Positions 1 through 7,874 of a stretch of DNA of 16,809 nt are shown in pieces. The notes under the pieces are model-generated. The model was not told the origin of the DNA and made no database searches. It saw nothing but the letters and a program-made list of their open reading frames with translations. This DNA is from Candidatus Bathyarchaeota archaeon. GTDB lineage: Archaea > Thermoproteota > Bathyarchaeia > Bathyarchaeales > WUQV01. Positions within the stretch are counted from its first letter, which is position 1. The number at the start of each line of letters is the position of its first letter. The stretch is taken from the NCBI GenBank assembly GCA_009889585.1, contig WUQV01000081.1, positions 1 to 16,809 on the forward strand. Direction: 5' to 3'. Made by a program: the position numbers and the translations under genes.

Positions 1-141
1 AGCGACGCTCGCTAGCGTACTACTTTATTAGGCAACATTCCATTGACAAGCTGCGTTAGGCCCATTAGGGGTTTTGCTCGGAGTCGGACTGAAGATCGTA
101 TCGTCTTCTGATAGGGAGGGGTAGTTCACGAGGGGATAATC

Positions 142-162
142 GCTCCATCGGAGCTTTTAAAC
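142..162 (+). promoter_or_regulatory. Hairpin with T-run overlapping a TATA-like box
   Basis: A 5-bp perfect stem (GCTCC at 142-146, GGAGC at 150-154, 3-nt loop) is followed by TTTT and reads into CTTTTAAAC. It could be a weak terminator of upstream transcription, or a TATA-like box for an ATG at 180. The first 269 bases hold no other gene I can support. Confidence 0.3.
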
Positions 163-237
163 GATGAAATCGTACTATAATGCAGGATTTTTCAGCCTTT
201 AAGGAAGGCTTATGCCTTGGTTATATCAAGAGAAAGA

Positions 238-246
238 GTTATAAGA
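238..246 (+). promoter_or_regulatory. TATA-like box of the transporter operon
   Basis: The sequence GTTATAAGA is centred about 28 nt upstream of the ATG at 270, the spacing expected for an archaeal promoter giving a leaderless mRNA. This supports the ATG at 270 over the one at 180 as the true start. Confidence 0.4.
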
Positions 247-269
247 TAGTACGTGCTAGGGTTCACGCG

Positions 270-1973
270 ATGTCCGTAAAAGTACCTCGTAAGGCCATCT
301 TAATCGCCCTATTAGCAGCGATAATCGTTATCGCCAGCGTTTCCGCCTACCTTTTCCTCCTGCCGCCGAAGGTGATTCTGCCTCCGGAAAGGCGCGTGCG
401 CCCGATAGTATTGATAACCCTCACCGAAGGTGCTGATCCAGTTTCTTATCAAGCAGCATTTTGGATAGCTGAAGAGTGGAAGAAGCTCGGCTTTGAGGTT
501 AAGGTTTTACCATTAGATCCTCCGACTATCGATAAGAAGACTTATTATGAGTGGGACTTCGATGTTACTATATTTGGATGGGGAGCGAGAGCTGATAGGC
601 TTGACCCTAATCTCTTCCTTGGTTTGATAACTACTGGCGAAATCGGGAAGAAGGGAGAAGGAGCCAACAATCCTACTGGGTACTCTAATCCAGAATACGA
701 TAAGCTATATGATATGATGAGAATGGAGCTTGATATAGAAAAGAGAAGGAAGCTAGCATTTAAGCTTCAAGAAATATTTGCTGAAGATGTCCCTAGGCCT
801 ATCTTTTACCATGAGTTTTTAATAGTGGCTTATAACAATAAGAAGTGGGAGAATATTATTCAAATGCCAGGGGAGCCGATCTTCAATTATTGGCAACCTT
901 ATTTCATTACTCCAAAGGTTGAGGAAAAGGTGTTGAAGCTAGGAGCTAACGTTGAACCTGATTCGCTTAATCCATTAGCGGCTACATTAATCTTCTCCTG
1001 GCATAACTTACGATTATTTTACGATAACTTGGTTAGGCTTACTCCTGAGGCTAAGCCTATACCATGGGCAGCTGAGAGTATTAAAATTATAGATCCGACT
1101 ACTATAGATGTAACTATTCGTAATGGTATGAAGTTCCATGATGGTAAGCCTGTAACGGTGGATGATGTGAAGTTCAGCTTTGACTATATGATTCAACAGG
1201 AGTTTATGTACTTCAGGCCCTTCTGGCTGCCGATAAAAGAGGTGAAAATAGTCGGCGAGAGGACTGTTAGGTTCATACTGAAGGCCCCTGACGCTGCATT
1301 CCTAACTAATAGCTTATCCATGATCCCCATACTCCCGAAGCACCTTTGGGAGGGGATTAAGGAGCCGGCAGAGCTAAAGCCGCACGAAGTCCCGATGATT
1401 GGCTCCGGCATATTTAAGAACCCCGTTTGGGTTCGAGGCGAGTATATAAAGATGGACATTAATGCTGAACATTTTGCTTACAAGGGCATAGAAATAGAGG
1501 GATTTAAACTTCCGCCGGTTAAGATAGATGGCATGTTGTTGAAAATCTACGGCGACTTAGAGGGAGTAGTAACTGGACTTAAACTTGGTGAGATCGATGC
1601 TACGGCTGTTTCATTAAAACCAGGTCACTTAGATGTCCTAGTTGAACCATGGATAACGATAATTAAGGCTAGGAACTTCGGCTTTATGGAGATTATCTTC
1701 AACCTTCGCCGTTCACCATTTGATGATGTCAACGTAAGACGAGCCTTAGTTCATGCCATACCTTTAAAGAAGATAATCGAAGTCTTGCTTAAAGGCCTCG
1801 GTGAGCGCGGGTACATAATAGCTCCGGTTAATGCATTCTGGCATAACCCAGACGTACGCATTTATGAGTACAATTTAGAGCTTGCGCGCGAGATACTGAA
1901 GGCAGCAGGTTATGAGTGGGATGCAGAAGGACGAATATACTATCCTAAGGATTACGTCCCGAAGTTCGAGTGA
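270..1973 (+). CDS. Peptide ABC transporter substrate-binding protein (SBP family 5), apparently circularly permuted
   Basis: This is a DppA/OppA-type extracellular binding protein that would deliver peptides or related solutes to the permeases encoded next. I start it at ATG 270 (567 aa) because the protein then opens with basic residues and one hydrophobic segment (about residues 9-31), a signal anchor or signal peptide. The frame is open back to ATG 180 (597 aa). Residues 45-216 match the usual C-terminal part of the family: a KKLGFEV strand, the WDFDVTIFGWGA motif, GYSNPEYDKL, and the EKRRKLAFKLQEIFAED helix. Residues about 219-567 match the usual N-terminal part: the EPDSLNP strand, LVRLTPEAKPIPWAAESI, GMKFHDGKPVTVDDVKFSF, GSGIF, then PFDDVNVRRALVHAI and the helix before AAGY. 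Each part occurs once but in swapped order. No lipobox cysteine is seen. The family is clear; the ligand is unknown. Confidence 0.85.
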   Translation: MSVKVPRKAILIALLAAIIVIASVSAYLFLLPPKVILPPERRVRPIVLITLTEGADPVSYQAAFWIAEEWKKLGFEVKVLPLDPPTIDKKTYYEWDFDVTIFGWGARADRLDPNLFLGLITTGEIGKKGEGANNPTGYSNPEYDKLYDMMRMELDIEKRRKLAFKLQEIFAEDVPRPIFYHEFLIVAYNNKKWENIIQMPGEPIFNYWQPYFITPKVEEKVLKLGANVEPDSLNPLAATLIFSWHNLRLFYDNLVRLTPEAKPIPWAAESIKIIDPTTIDVTIRNGMKFHDGKPVTVDDVKFSFDYMIQQEFMYFRPFWLPIKEVKIVGERTVRFILKAPDAAFLTNSLSMIPILPKHLWEGIKEPAELKPHEVPMIGSGIFKNPVWVRGEYIKMDINAEHFAYKGIEIEGFKLPPVKIDGMLLKIYGDLEGVVTGLKLGEIDATAVSLKPGHLDVLVEPWITIIKARNFGFMEIIFNLRRSPFDDVNVRRALVHAIPLKKIIEVLLKGLGERGYIIAPVNAFWHNPDVRIYEYNLELAREILKAAGYEWDAEGRIYYPKDYVPKFE

Positions 1974-2004
1974 TGATGTTACAAAAGGCGAACTTAAGTC
2001 CCCA

Positions 2005-2013
2005 TTTTTATAA
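2005..2013 (+). promoter_or_regulatory. TATA-like box before the first permease
   Basis: TTTTTATAA lies about 21 nt upstream of the ATG at 2030, inside the 56-bp gap after the binding-protein gene. It may give a second, nearly leaderless transcript starting at the permeases. Confidence 0.4.
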
Positions 2014-2029
2014 TTCATCGTGAGTTCCT

Positions 2030-3001
2030 ATGAAGAAATTTATCGTTAGAAGGCTTATTCATATGATAATAACGTTCTTTACGATACTTACAATGCTCTT
2101 CCTTCTCTTTAGGTTGGGTTTACCTGATCCAATGATCATTTACATAAGAGAGGGATTAGGGCCAGAGGAAAGGGCTATATTAATGCGACGTTTCGGTCTA
2201 GATAAACCTCTTCATGAGCAGTACTTCCTTTACGTCGTTAACTTTTTAACTGGAGAGATGGGGATATCGTTTTACTATAAGTCGTCCGTGTTCCCTATCG
2301 TAATCGAGAAGTTCCTTAATACGCTAATCTTAATGCTTCCAGCTTTAGTTACAGCATACACTTTAGGGGGACCTATTGGGGCTTTTTTGGCATGGCGTAG
2401 AGGTAGGAAGTTTGAGAAGGTAACTACAATATTAGCAGTTATTAATTACTCTGCGCCTTTATTCTGGATTAGCCTTATTGCTATTTTCATTTTTGCAATA
2501 TGGTTGAGGTGGGTGCCAGCAGGAGGGATGAGAACAATGCCGTACGAAGCTGCTAACTTCTTTGAGAAAGTGATGAATTTAGACTTCGTCCATCATTTCA
2601 TCCTTCCATTTTCAGTCTTAAGCTTAAGTTATCTTGCAATACCTATGCTTCTCATGAGAAATACGATGCTTGAGGTTCTTGGGTCGGACTTCATAGAGTT
2701 AGCTAGAGCTAAGGGCCTTAACGAGCGCGTGATACTCTACCGACATGCAGCAAGAAATGCCATGTTGCCTCTAATAACGCAATTTGCCATCTCCACTGGT
2801 TTAATAGTCGGAGGCGCCGTAGCAGTTGAGGTAGTCTTCTCTTGGCCAGGACTTGGGAGAGAAATAAGTACAGCTTTGAAGTACTTAGATTATCCGCTTA
2901 TCCAAGGGACGTTTATGTTCATGGCCTTAATGATAATGATTTTAAACTTTATTGTAGATGTCCTCTATAGTTACTTAGACCCAAGGATCTCTTATGAGTG
3001 A
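2030..3001 (+). CDS. dppB: Peptide/dipeptide ABC transporter permease, DppB/OppB family
   Basis: One of the two inner subunits that form the membrane channel of the importer. At 323 aa it has the usual family length. A first membrane helix spans about residues 9-28 and is followed by the typical external segment with GLDKPLHEQY and GEMGIS. The remaining helices sit between about 95 and 312. The cytoplasmic EAA coupling loop, which contacts the ATPase, is at about 221-250 (ELARAKGLNERVILYRHAARN). The ending YLDPRI is characteristic. It overlaps the next permease by 8 nt (ATGAGTGA), so the two are probably translated together. Whether it carries dipeptides, oligopeptides or another solute cannot be told from the sequence. 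Confidence 0.93.
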   Translation: MKKFIVRRLIHMIITFFTILTMLFLLFRLGLPDPMIIYIREGLGPEERAILMRRFGLDKPLHEQYFLYVVNFLTGEMGISFYYKSSVFPIVIEKFLNTLILMLPALVTAYTLGGPIGAFLAWRRGRKFEKVTTILAVINYSAPLFWISLIAIFIFAIWLRWVPAGGMRTMPYEAANFFEKVMNLDFVHHFILPFSVLSLSYLAIPMLLMRNTMLEVLGSDFIELARAKGLNERVILYRHAARNAMLPLITQFAISTGLIVGGAVAVEVVFSWPGLGREISTALKYLDYPLIQGTFMFMALMIMILNFIVDVLYSYLDPRISYE

Positions 3002-4652
3002 GCTAACTGATATTATCAAGCAAGATAAACTTGCTCTCGTTGGATTAACAATCTTGATCTTGATTATTTTAATTGCTACCTTTGCTCCATTCATAGCTCT
3101 TTATGATCCTGATGAAGTAATAATAGGTGAAGAAGGCATTGTATTTAAGCTCGAGAATAGCTATTGGAGGCTTCATTCACTTATTAGCGAATACCGACTT
3201 AATGATATAACTTTTTTGCATGGAAAAGCTTTTGCTGTTGGAAGAGATGGAGGCATATACCTCTTGGGAGGAGACTCTTGGAAATGTATTTATAAAGTGG
3301 ACGATGCAGAGCTTAATGCCATCTCCATTACTGAGGACTTCGGTATTGCTGTTGGTACGAATGGAACTGTCTTAGAGTACAAAGGAACATCTTGGAGGCA
3401 CATCAAGTTACCTACTAATGCAGATCTTTATGATGTTACAATTATTGGTTCGAGTCAAGCATTGATAGTAGGTGCTGGTGAAACACTTTTTCTATTTGAT
3501 GATGGAAGATGGATAAATTTAAGCAAACAACTACAAGCTAATTATGATTTTTACGCTGTTAGCTCAGAAGATAATCTAGTTATAATAGTTGGAAGCAGTG
3601 GATTAATAGCAAGATATGAGGTTGGTAAAGTAGTAAAGGAGCCTGCCTTAACTAATCAAGATTTATTTGGTATTGCAATATATCAAGGAAGCGCAGTAGC
3701 TGTCGGAAATGGTGTTATCTTAAAGTATGCAGAAGGAAAGTGGACGTTGCTTCGAGGAGGAATCGTGGATATATTTTATGACGTTTCATTTACAAAGGAT
3801 GGAATAGCTTTAATTGTTGGACATAACGGGGTTGTCTTAAGCTTAAAGGATAACGTTATAAAGGAGCTCAACATTGAGCGGAGGCTCCACCTTACGGCTG
3901 TTGCCGCTGAGGGTACGGTGGCTTTAGCCGTTGGCACACGTCCATACGTTAAAGCTCTCCTACCACCATCTTGGAGGCATCTACTCGGAACAGATCATAT
4001 AGGACGAGATATCTTCAGTCAAGCGATCTATGGATCAAGGGTATCGCTTTTCGTAGCGTTCGTAGCCGCCATTATAGTGACCGGCGTTGGAACGCTCGTC
4101 GGACTTATTGCTGGGTACAAAAGAGGGATGACCGATGACTTTCTCATGAGAATCGTGGATATCATGTACTCCATACCGTTTGAACCGTTTGCAATAATAT
4201 TAGCGATGCTTTTCTTCCCAAGCATATGGACTTTAATAGCGGCCATCACCCTTCTTACGTGGAGGACTACAGCGCGCATCATTAGGTCGCAAGTCCTATC
4301 CTTATCCCAAAGGCCTTTCGTAAAATCTGCTAAGGTAGCAGGAGCTAGTGACGCTAGGATAATGTTCGTTCATATTCTTCCGAATGCGCTACCTTTGGTG
4401 CTCCTTGACTTAACTATTACTATTGCATGGGCCATATTGGCTGAGGCAGCCTTAAGCTTCTTAGGAGTTGGACCACCTGGTGAGCATAGCTGGGGCCTCA
4501 TATTGAATAGGGCCAGAGTATCTGGTGCTTGGAGGATAGCGTGGTGGTGGATACTTGCGCCTGGCATTTTCATAATGCTAACCGCAAGCTCTATCTTCTT
4601 AATATCTAGGGCCTTAGAAGTTATAGTTAACCCTAGGTTAAGAGGACGGTAA
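2994..4652 (+). CDS. dppC: Peptide ABC transporter permease DppC/OppC with an inserted seven-bladed beta-propeller
   Basis: The second channel subunit. At 552 aa it is nearly twice the usual length of about 280-300. Residues 1-35 are the usual cytoplasmic start and first helix; residues 327-552 are the normal remainder, beginning at the family motif HLLGTDHIGRD and including the EAA loop (SAKVAGASDARIMFVHILPN, 445-464). Between them, residues about 45-318 form repeats of 37-41 residues, each opening with a strand such as LNDI, LNAI, LYDV, FYAV, LFGI or FYDV and containing a VG motif spaced 38-40 residues apart. A half repeat at each end (GEEGIVFKL at 45, LTAVAAEG at 300) would close the ring as the seventh blade. 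The insert should lie outside the membrane, where the binding protein docks. Its coding sequence is richer in A/T than the permease 3' part. The ATPase gene starts directly after the stop codon. Confidence 0.9.
   Translation: MSELTDIIKQDKLALVGLTILILIILIATFAPFIALYDPDEVIIGEEGIVFKLENSYWRLHSLISEYRLNDITFLHGKAFAVGRDGGIYLLGGDSWKCIYKVDDAELNAISITEDFGIAVGTNGTVLEYKGTSWRHIKLPTNADLYDVTIIGSSQALIVGAGETLFLFDDGRWINLSKQLQANYDFYAVSSEDNLVIIVGSSGLIARYEVGKVVKEPALTNQDLFGIAIYQGSAVAVGNGVILKYAEGKWTLLRGGIVDIFYDVSFTKDGIALIVGHNGVVLSLKDNVIKELNIERRLHLTAVAAEGTVALAVGTRPYVKALLPPSWRHLLGTDHIGRDIFSQAIYGSRVSLFVAFVAAIIVTGVGTLVGLIAGYKRGMTDDFLMRIVDIMYSIPFEPFAIILAMLFFPSIWTLIAAITLLTWRTTARIIRSQVLSLSQRPFVKSAKVAGASDARIMFVHILPNALPLVLLDLTITIAWAILAEAALSFLGVGPPGEHSWGLILNRARVSGAWRIAWWWILAPGIFIMLTASSIFLISRALEVIVNPRLRGR
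3126..3947 (+). repeat. Coding repeats of the beta-propeller insert in the permease
   Basis: Six complete repeats of about 38 codons plus two complementary half repeats occupy residues 45-318 of the permease. Repeat starts fall at residues 69, 107, 145, 186, 224, 261 and 300, and the VG motifs at 81-83, 119-121, 158-160, 198-200, 236-238, 274-276 and 312-314. The repeats are diverged from one another. The pattern resembles BNR or Ycf48-like propeller repeats, but I cannot assign the subfamily. Confidence 0.75.
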
Positions 4653-6899
4653 ATGCTTTTAGAAGTTCAAGATTTAAGTGTTGAGTATATAGTGCGAGAA
4701 GGAGTTGTAAAAGCAGTTGATGGTGCGTCCTTTGAAATTGATAGAGGTGAAATCCTTGGCATAGTTGGTGAAAGTGGTTGTGGTAAGTCAACTGTTGCTA
4801 AAACCATAGTAAGAGTTCTTCCTGAAAATGGAAGAGTCATTAAGGGAAGAGTTCTTTTTAATGGTGTTGATCTTATGAAGTTAAGTGAGTTGGAGTTAAA
4901 TAAGATAAGATGGAGAAAGATCTCTATGATTCCTCAAAATGCTATGAATGCTCTTGACCCTGTTTACAGGGTTGGAGATCAAGTGCTAGAAGCCATACTT
5001 TCACATGAAAAAATGAGTGTTATAGATGCACGTAAGAGAGTAGTTGAATTATTTGAGCTAGTAGGTCTCGAAAGGAAGAGGCTTGAAAGCTTTCCTCATC
5101 AACTTAGTGGAGGTCAAAGACAAAGGGTGGTCATAGCGATGGCATTAGCTCTTAATCCTGAGCTTATAATTGCAGATGAGCCTACTACTGGTTTAGATGT
5201 AGTTACTCAAGATAGTATTTTACATCAAATTGAGATATTAAGAAATGAATTTAGTATGTCAGTAATCCTTATTACACATGATGTAGCCTTAGTGGCAGAA
5301 GCTTGTGATAAGGTTGCAGTGATGTATGGTGGGAAGATAGTCGAATATGGACCTACTCATCGAATTTTTAAAGAACCATATCACCCATATACGCTCGGTC
5401 TTAAGAACGCCTTCCCTGACATTAGGGAGAAGAGGCTTAAGCTAATGTTCATACCTGGCTCCCCGCCTAATTTACTAAACCCTCCGCTTGGCTGTCCCTT
5501 CGCCGAAAGATGCCCATTCGTTATTGAATTATGCAAATTAGAGGAACCTCCCCTTAGGGAGATCGGCGATATGAAAGTTAAATGCCACCGTTGGTACATG
5601 GCAGATGAGTTCCGTGTTAAAGCTAAAGAGGAGTTGACTTGGGGTATAAGAAAGCTATATACTGAGGCAACTATGGTTCGAGAGAAGAGCAGTCGCAAGC
5701 CAGTGCTTGAAGTTAAGAACGTGAAGAAGTTCTTTCCCATCAAAAGGGGCCTTTTAGGGGCTTTATTATGGAAGCCCTATAAATATATTCGCGCAGTAGA
5801 TGGAGTCTCCCTCGAGTTAATGGATGGGGAGATCCTCGGTTTAGCAGGGGAAAGTGGAGCTGGGAAGACGACGTTAGGTGAGCTTTGTCTTCTCCTTCAG
5901 CCGTTAAGCGAGGGGGCTATATTCTTTAATGGTAAGGATATCTTTGAGATGATGAGACATGATATGAAGGGCTTTAGGGAAAAGTCACATATGGTTTTTC
6001 AAAATCCCTATGAGGCTTTAAACCCAAGGTTTAAGGTATTCGATATCGTTAGTGAACCCTTAAAAATCTTTAAGGTAAGGGAAGAGGAGACTATAAATAG
6101 AGTCAAAGAAGCGCTTAGATGGGTAGGATTAACTCCACCTGAGAATTACTTGTCTCGTTATCCTCATCAACTTAGTGGTGGTGAACGTCAAAGAGTGGCT
6201 GTAGCGAGATCCCTTATACTTAAGCCGAGGCTATTAATCGCTGATGAGCCTGTGTCAATGCTTGATGTTTCAGTGAGGGCAGGCATACTTGAGTTATTGA
6301 TGAAGGCAAGGGCTGAGTTTGGAACGGCGATAATCTATATCTCTCATGATATTTCTACTATTAAGGATATATGCGATAGAGTAGCTATAATGTACCTTGG
6401 GAGGATCGTTGAAGTAGGCCCTACGGATAAGGTTGTAAGAAGTCCGAAACATCCGTACACGCGCGTTTTGATATCTGCCATACCTGTGCCAGATCCAGAG
6501 TTCAAGAGGAGGCGCGTAATCGGCGTGGGTGAAATACCTGATCCGATAGATCTTCCTTGTGGTTGTCGATTTCATCCTAGATGCCCTTCAGCAAGTCGTC
6601 TTTGTGGTTGGGACTCAAGGGATTTGCTTAATTTCATCATGAGAAAGTGTGGAGATGAGCTCCTTAAGAAGGTAAAGAGAATACGTGCTGGAGGCTATTC
6701 TCTTAAGATAGTTGCAAAGGAAAATGCAAAAAGTCTTTTACGTGAATTTCTTGATATCATAAGTGGAACGATTTTTGAAGATGTTTTAGCAAATGTCTCT
6801 ATAGTGGATAATATTATTCAATTTACGCTTTTTGATGTTAAGGAGCCAGAACTAAAAGAGGTAGAAGAAGGCTGGTATGTTGCTTGTCATTATGCTTAA
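4653..6899 (+). CDS. Fused peptide ABC transporter ATPase (DppD-DppF in one chain)
   Basis: This 748-aa protein joins the two ATP-hydrolysing subunits of a peptide importer. The first half has Walker A GESGCGKST (39-47), a Q-loop at Q95, the signature LSGGQRQR (151-158), Walker B LIIADEP (171-177) and H209. It is followed by the family's C-terminal cysteine domain (C281, C287, C294, C311), which binds an Fe-S cluster in related proteins. The second half has Walker A GESGAGKTT (399-407), Q450, signature LSGGERQR (507-514), Walker B LLIADEP (527-533) and H565. Its cysteine domain starts normally (C636, C638, C644, C651) but about 80 unrecognised residues (roughly 653-733) come before the usual ending EVEEGWYVACHYA. 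Both ATP sites look intact. The start abuts the permease stop, so this is the last gene of the operon. Confidence 0.93.
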   Translation: MLLEVQDLSVEYIVREGVVKAVDGASFEIDRGEILGIVGESGCGKSTVAKTIVRVLPENGRVIKGRVLFNGVDLMKLSELELNKIRWRKISMIPQNAMNALDPVYRVGDQVLEAILSHEKMSVIDARKRVVELFELVGLERKRLESFPHQLSGGQRQRVVIAMALALNPELIIADEPTTGLDVVTQDSILHQIEILRNEFSMSVILITHDVALVAEACDKVAVMYGGKIVEYGPTHRIFKEPYHPYTLGLKNAFPDIREKRLKLMFIPGSPPNLLNPPLGCPFAERCPFVIELCKLEEPPLREIGDMKVKCHRWYMADEFRVKAKEELTWGIRKLYTEATMVREKSSRKPVLEVKNVKKFFPIKRGLLGALLWKPYKYIRAVDGVSLELMDGEILGLAGESGAGKTTLGELCLLLQPLSEGAIFFNGKDIFEMMRHDMKGFREKSHMVFQNPYEALNPRFKVFDIVSEPLKIFKVREEETINRVKEALRWVGLTPPENYLSRYPHQLSGGERQRVAVARSLILKPRLLIADEPVSMLDVSVRAGILELLMKARAEFGTAIIYISHDISTIKDICDRVAIMYLGRIVEVGPTDKVVRSPKHPYTRVLISAIPVPDPEFKRRRVIGVGEIPDPIDLPCGCRFHPRCPSASRLCGWDSRDLLNFIMRKCGDELLKKVKRIRAGGYSLKIVAKENAKSLLREFLDIISGTIFEDVLANVSIVDNIIQFTLFDVKEPELKEVEEGWYVACHYA

Positions 6900-7092
6900 T
6901 GTGGTACTTTGCATTTAATAGGAGGATCGTCGCTGAACTTTAATCTTTCTCTAATTAGCGCCTAGGACCTAGTTTATCCTTATCGTATGCCGTCCTAACG
7001 ATTAACAAACCGCCTAACATTATTGACTCTTGTAGGAAGCGGGGAATGTGGGCAACGAAGGGGGACGAGGCCTTTGTAGAAGAGAGCTCATA

Positions 7093-7780
7093 TTAGCCTC
7101 CTTTAGCTATTTCAACTAATCTATCCCGTGGAATCACCTCTTTTATCAAACTCATAACCGCTAAGTCCTCTACCACTTCTAATGCATAGATAGGCTTTCC
7201 TCTTGCATAAGCATAGCCAATGTCGATCAAAGTGCACCATCTCCTTTGGATGCTCACGGACGGATGGCAAAAATCTTGATGGCTCATCAAATCCCCGTTA
7301 ATGAAAAGTGCAATATCAATTTGCAGAAGCCTTCCTGTCGAGAAGCCGAGGATCGTAGGATTTTGCCATGATGGATGAAGGGCCGAATATCGGCAACGTG
7401 AACCCGATGGGAACGCCCAGCTCATCAAGTTCGAAGGCTGGCCTCTTTCCGAGGAACTTCTGCTATAAGGGTTATTAAATACCTAGCGTTCTCAGAATGC
7501 TCGCCGAAAATAGCCTCAAGGATTCTTACTTGGCCCTCAGCTAACTGCTCAAACCTTTCATCCATCTTAACAAACCTCTCGTCTGTCTTAACAAGTCTCT
7601 CTAGCATCCCTCAAGCAACTTACCCATCTCACTAAACCCTTTTCTAAGCTCCCTGCTACCTAAATAGTAACTTATGGTTGTTGGAATAACAGATATGGCT
7701 ACGGAGATTATTATTCCCTCAACGGGGCCCAAGATGTCACCTAGCGTTAAGGCATCGAGGAATATAATAACCTTTAATTC
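7093..7780 (-). pseudogene. Frameshifted membrane-anchored coiled-coil protein with a nucleoside 2-deoxyribosyltransferase-like C-terminus
   Basis: Pieces in successive reading frames on the minus strand join into one plausible protein. Piece 1 (7780 to 7601) has a hydrophobic helix (GIIISVAISVIPTTISYYLG) and then SRELRKGFSEMGKLLEGC before a stop. Piece 2 (7607 to 7425) shifts frame and holds the amphipathic repeat LVKTDERFVKMDERFEQLAE, a coiled coil. Piece 3 (about 7462 to 7316) shifts again and reads FLGKRPAFELDELGVPIGF and FGPSSIMAKSYDPRLLDRKA. Piece 4 (about 7325 to 7093) shifts once more and reads IDIALFINGDLMS, then DIGYAYARGKPIYALEVVED. The last part resembles the EIGYA...GKP block of nucleoside 2-deoxyribosyltransferases, a fold related to TIR/SIR2-like NAD-cleaving domains. 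That assignment rests on short motifs. No good start codon is seen for piece 1. Three frame breaks in 700 bp indicate a dead gene unless they are assembly errors. Confidence 0.6.
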
Positions 7781-7834
7781 CTAGGAGGGAGCGCCGTAGA
7801 CTCTAAGTCTTTCGGACATCATGTAGCGAATACG

Positions 7835-7843
7835 TATTTAAAA
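7835..7843 (+). promoter_or_regulatory. TATA-like box of the HEPN-MNT gene
   Basis: TATTTAAAA lies about 36 nt upstream of the ATG at 7875, predicting a leader of roughly 10 nt. A GGTG (7866-7869) five bases before the ATG could serve as a short ribosome binding site. Confidence 0.45.
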
Positions 7844-7874
7844 GGCCTAAGAGCAGCTTATTGATGGTGCTATT

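Noticed and set aside
85..115. Possible C/D box small RNA, with CTGA at 89-92 and 108-111 and a small hairpin
   Set aside because: No matching C box (RTGATGA) at a suitable distance; the two D-like boxes are only 15 bases apart.
5381..5743. Minus-strand open frame of 120 codons opposite the ATPase fusion
   Set aside because: The plus strand encodes the conserved cysteine domain and linker here; the minus reading has no motif.
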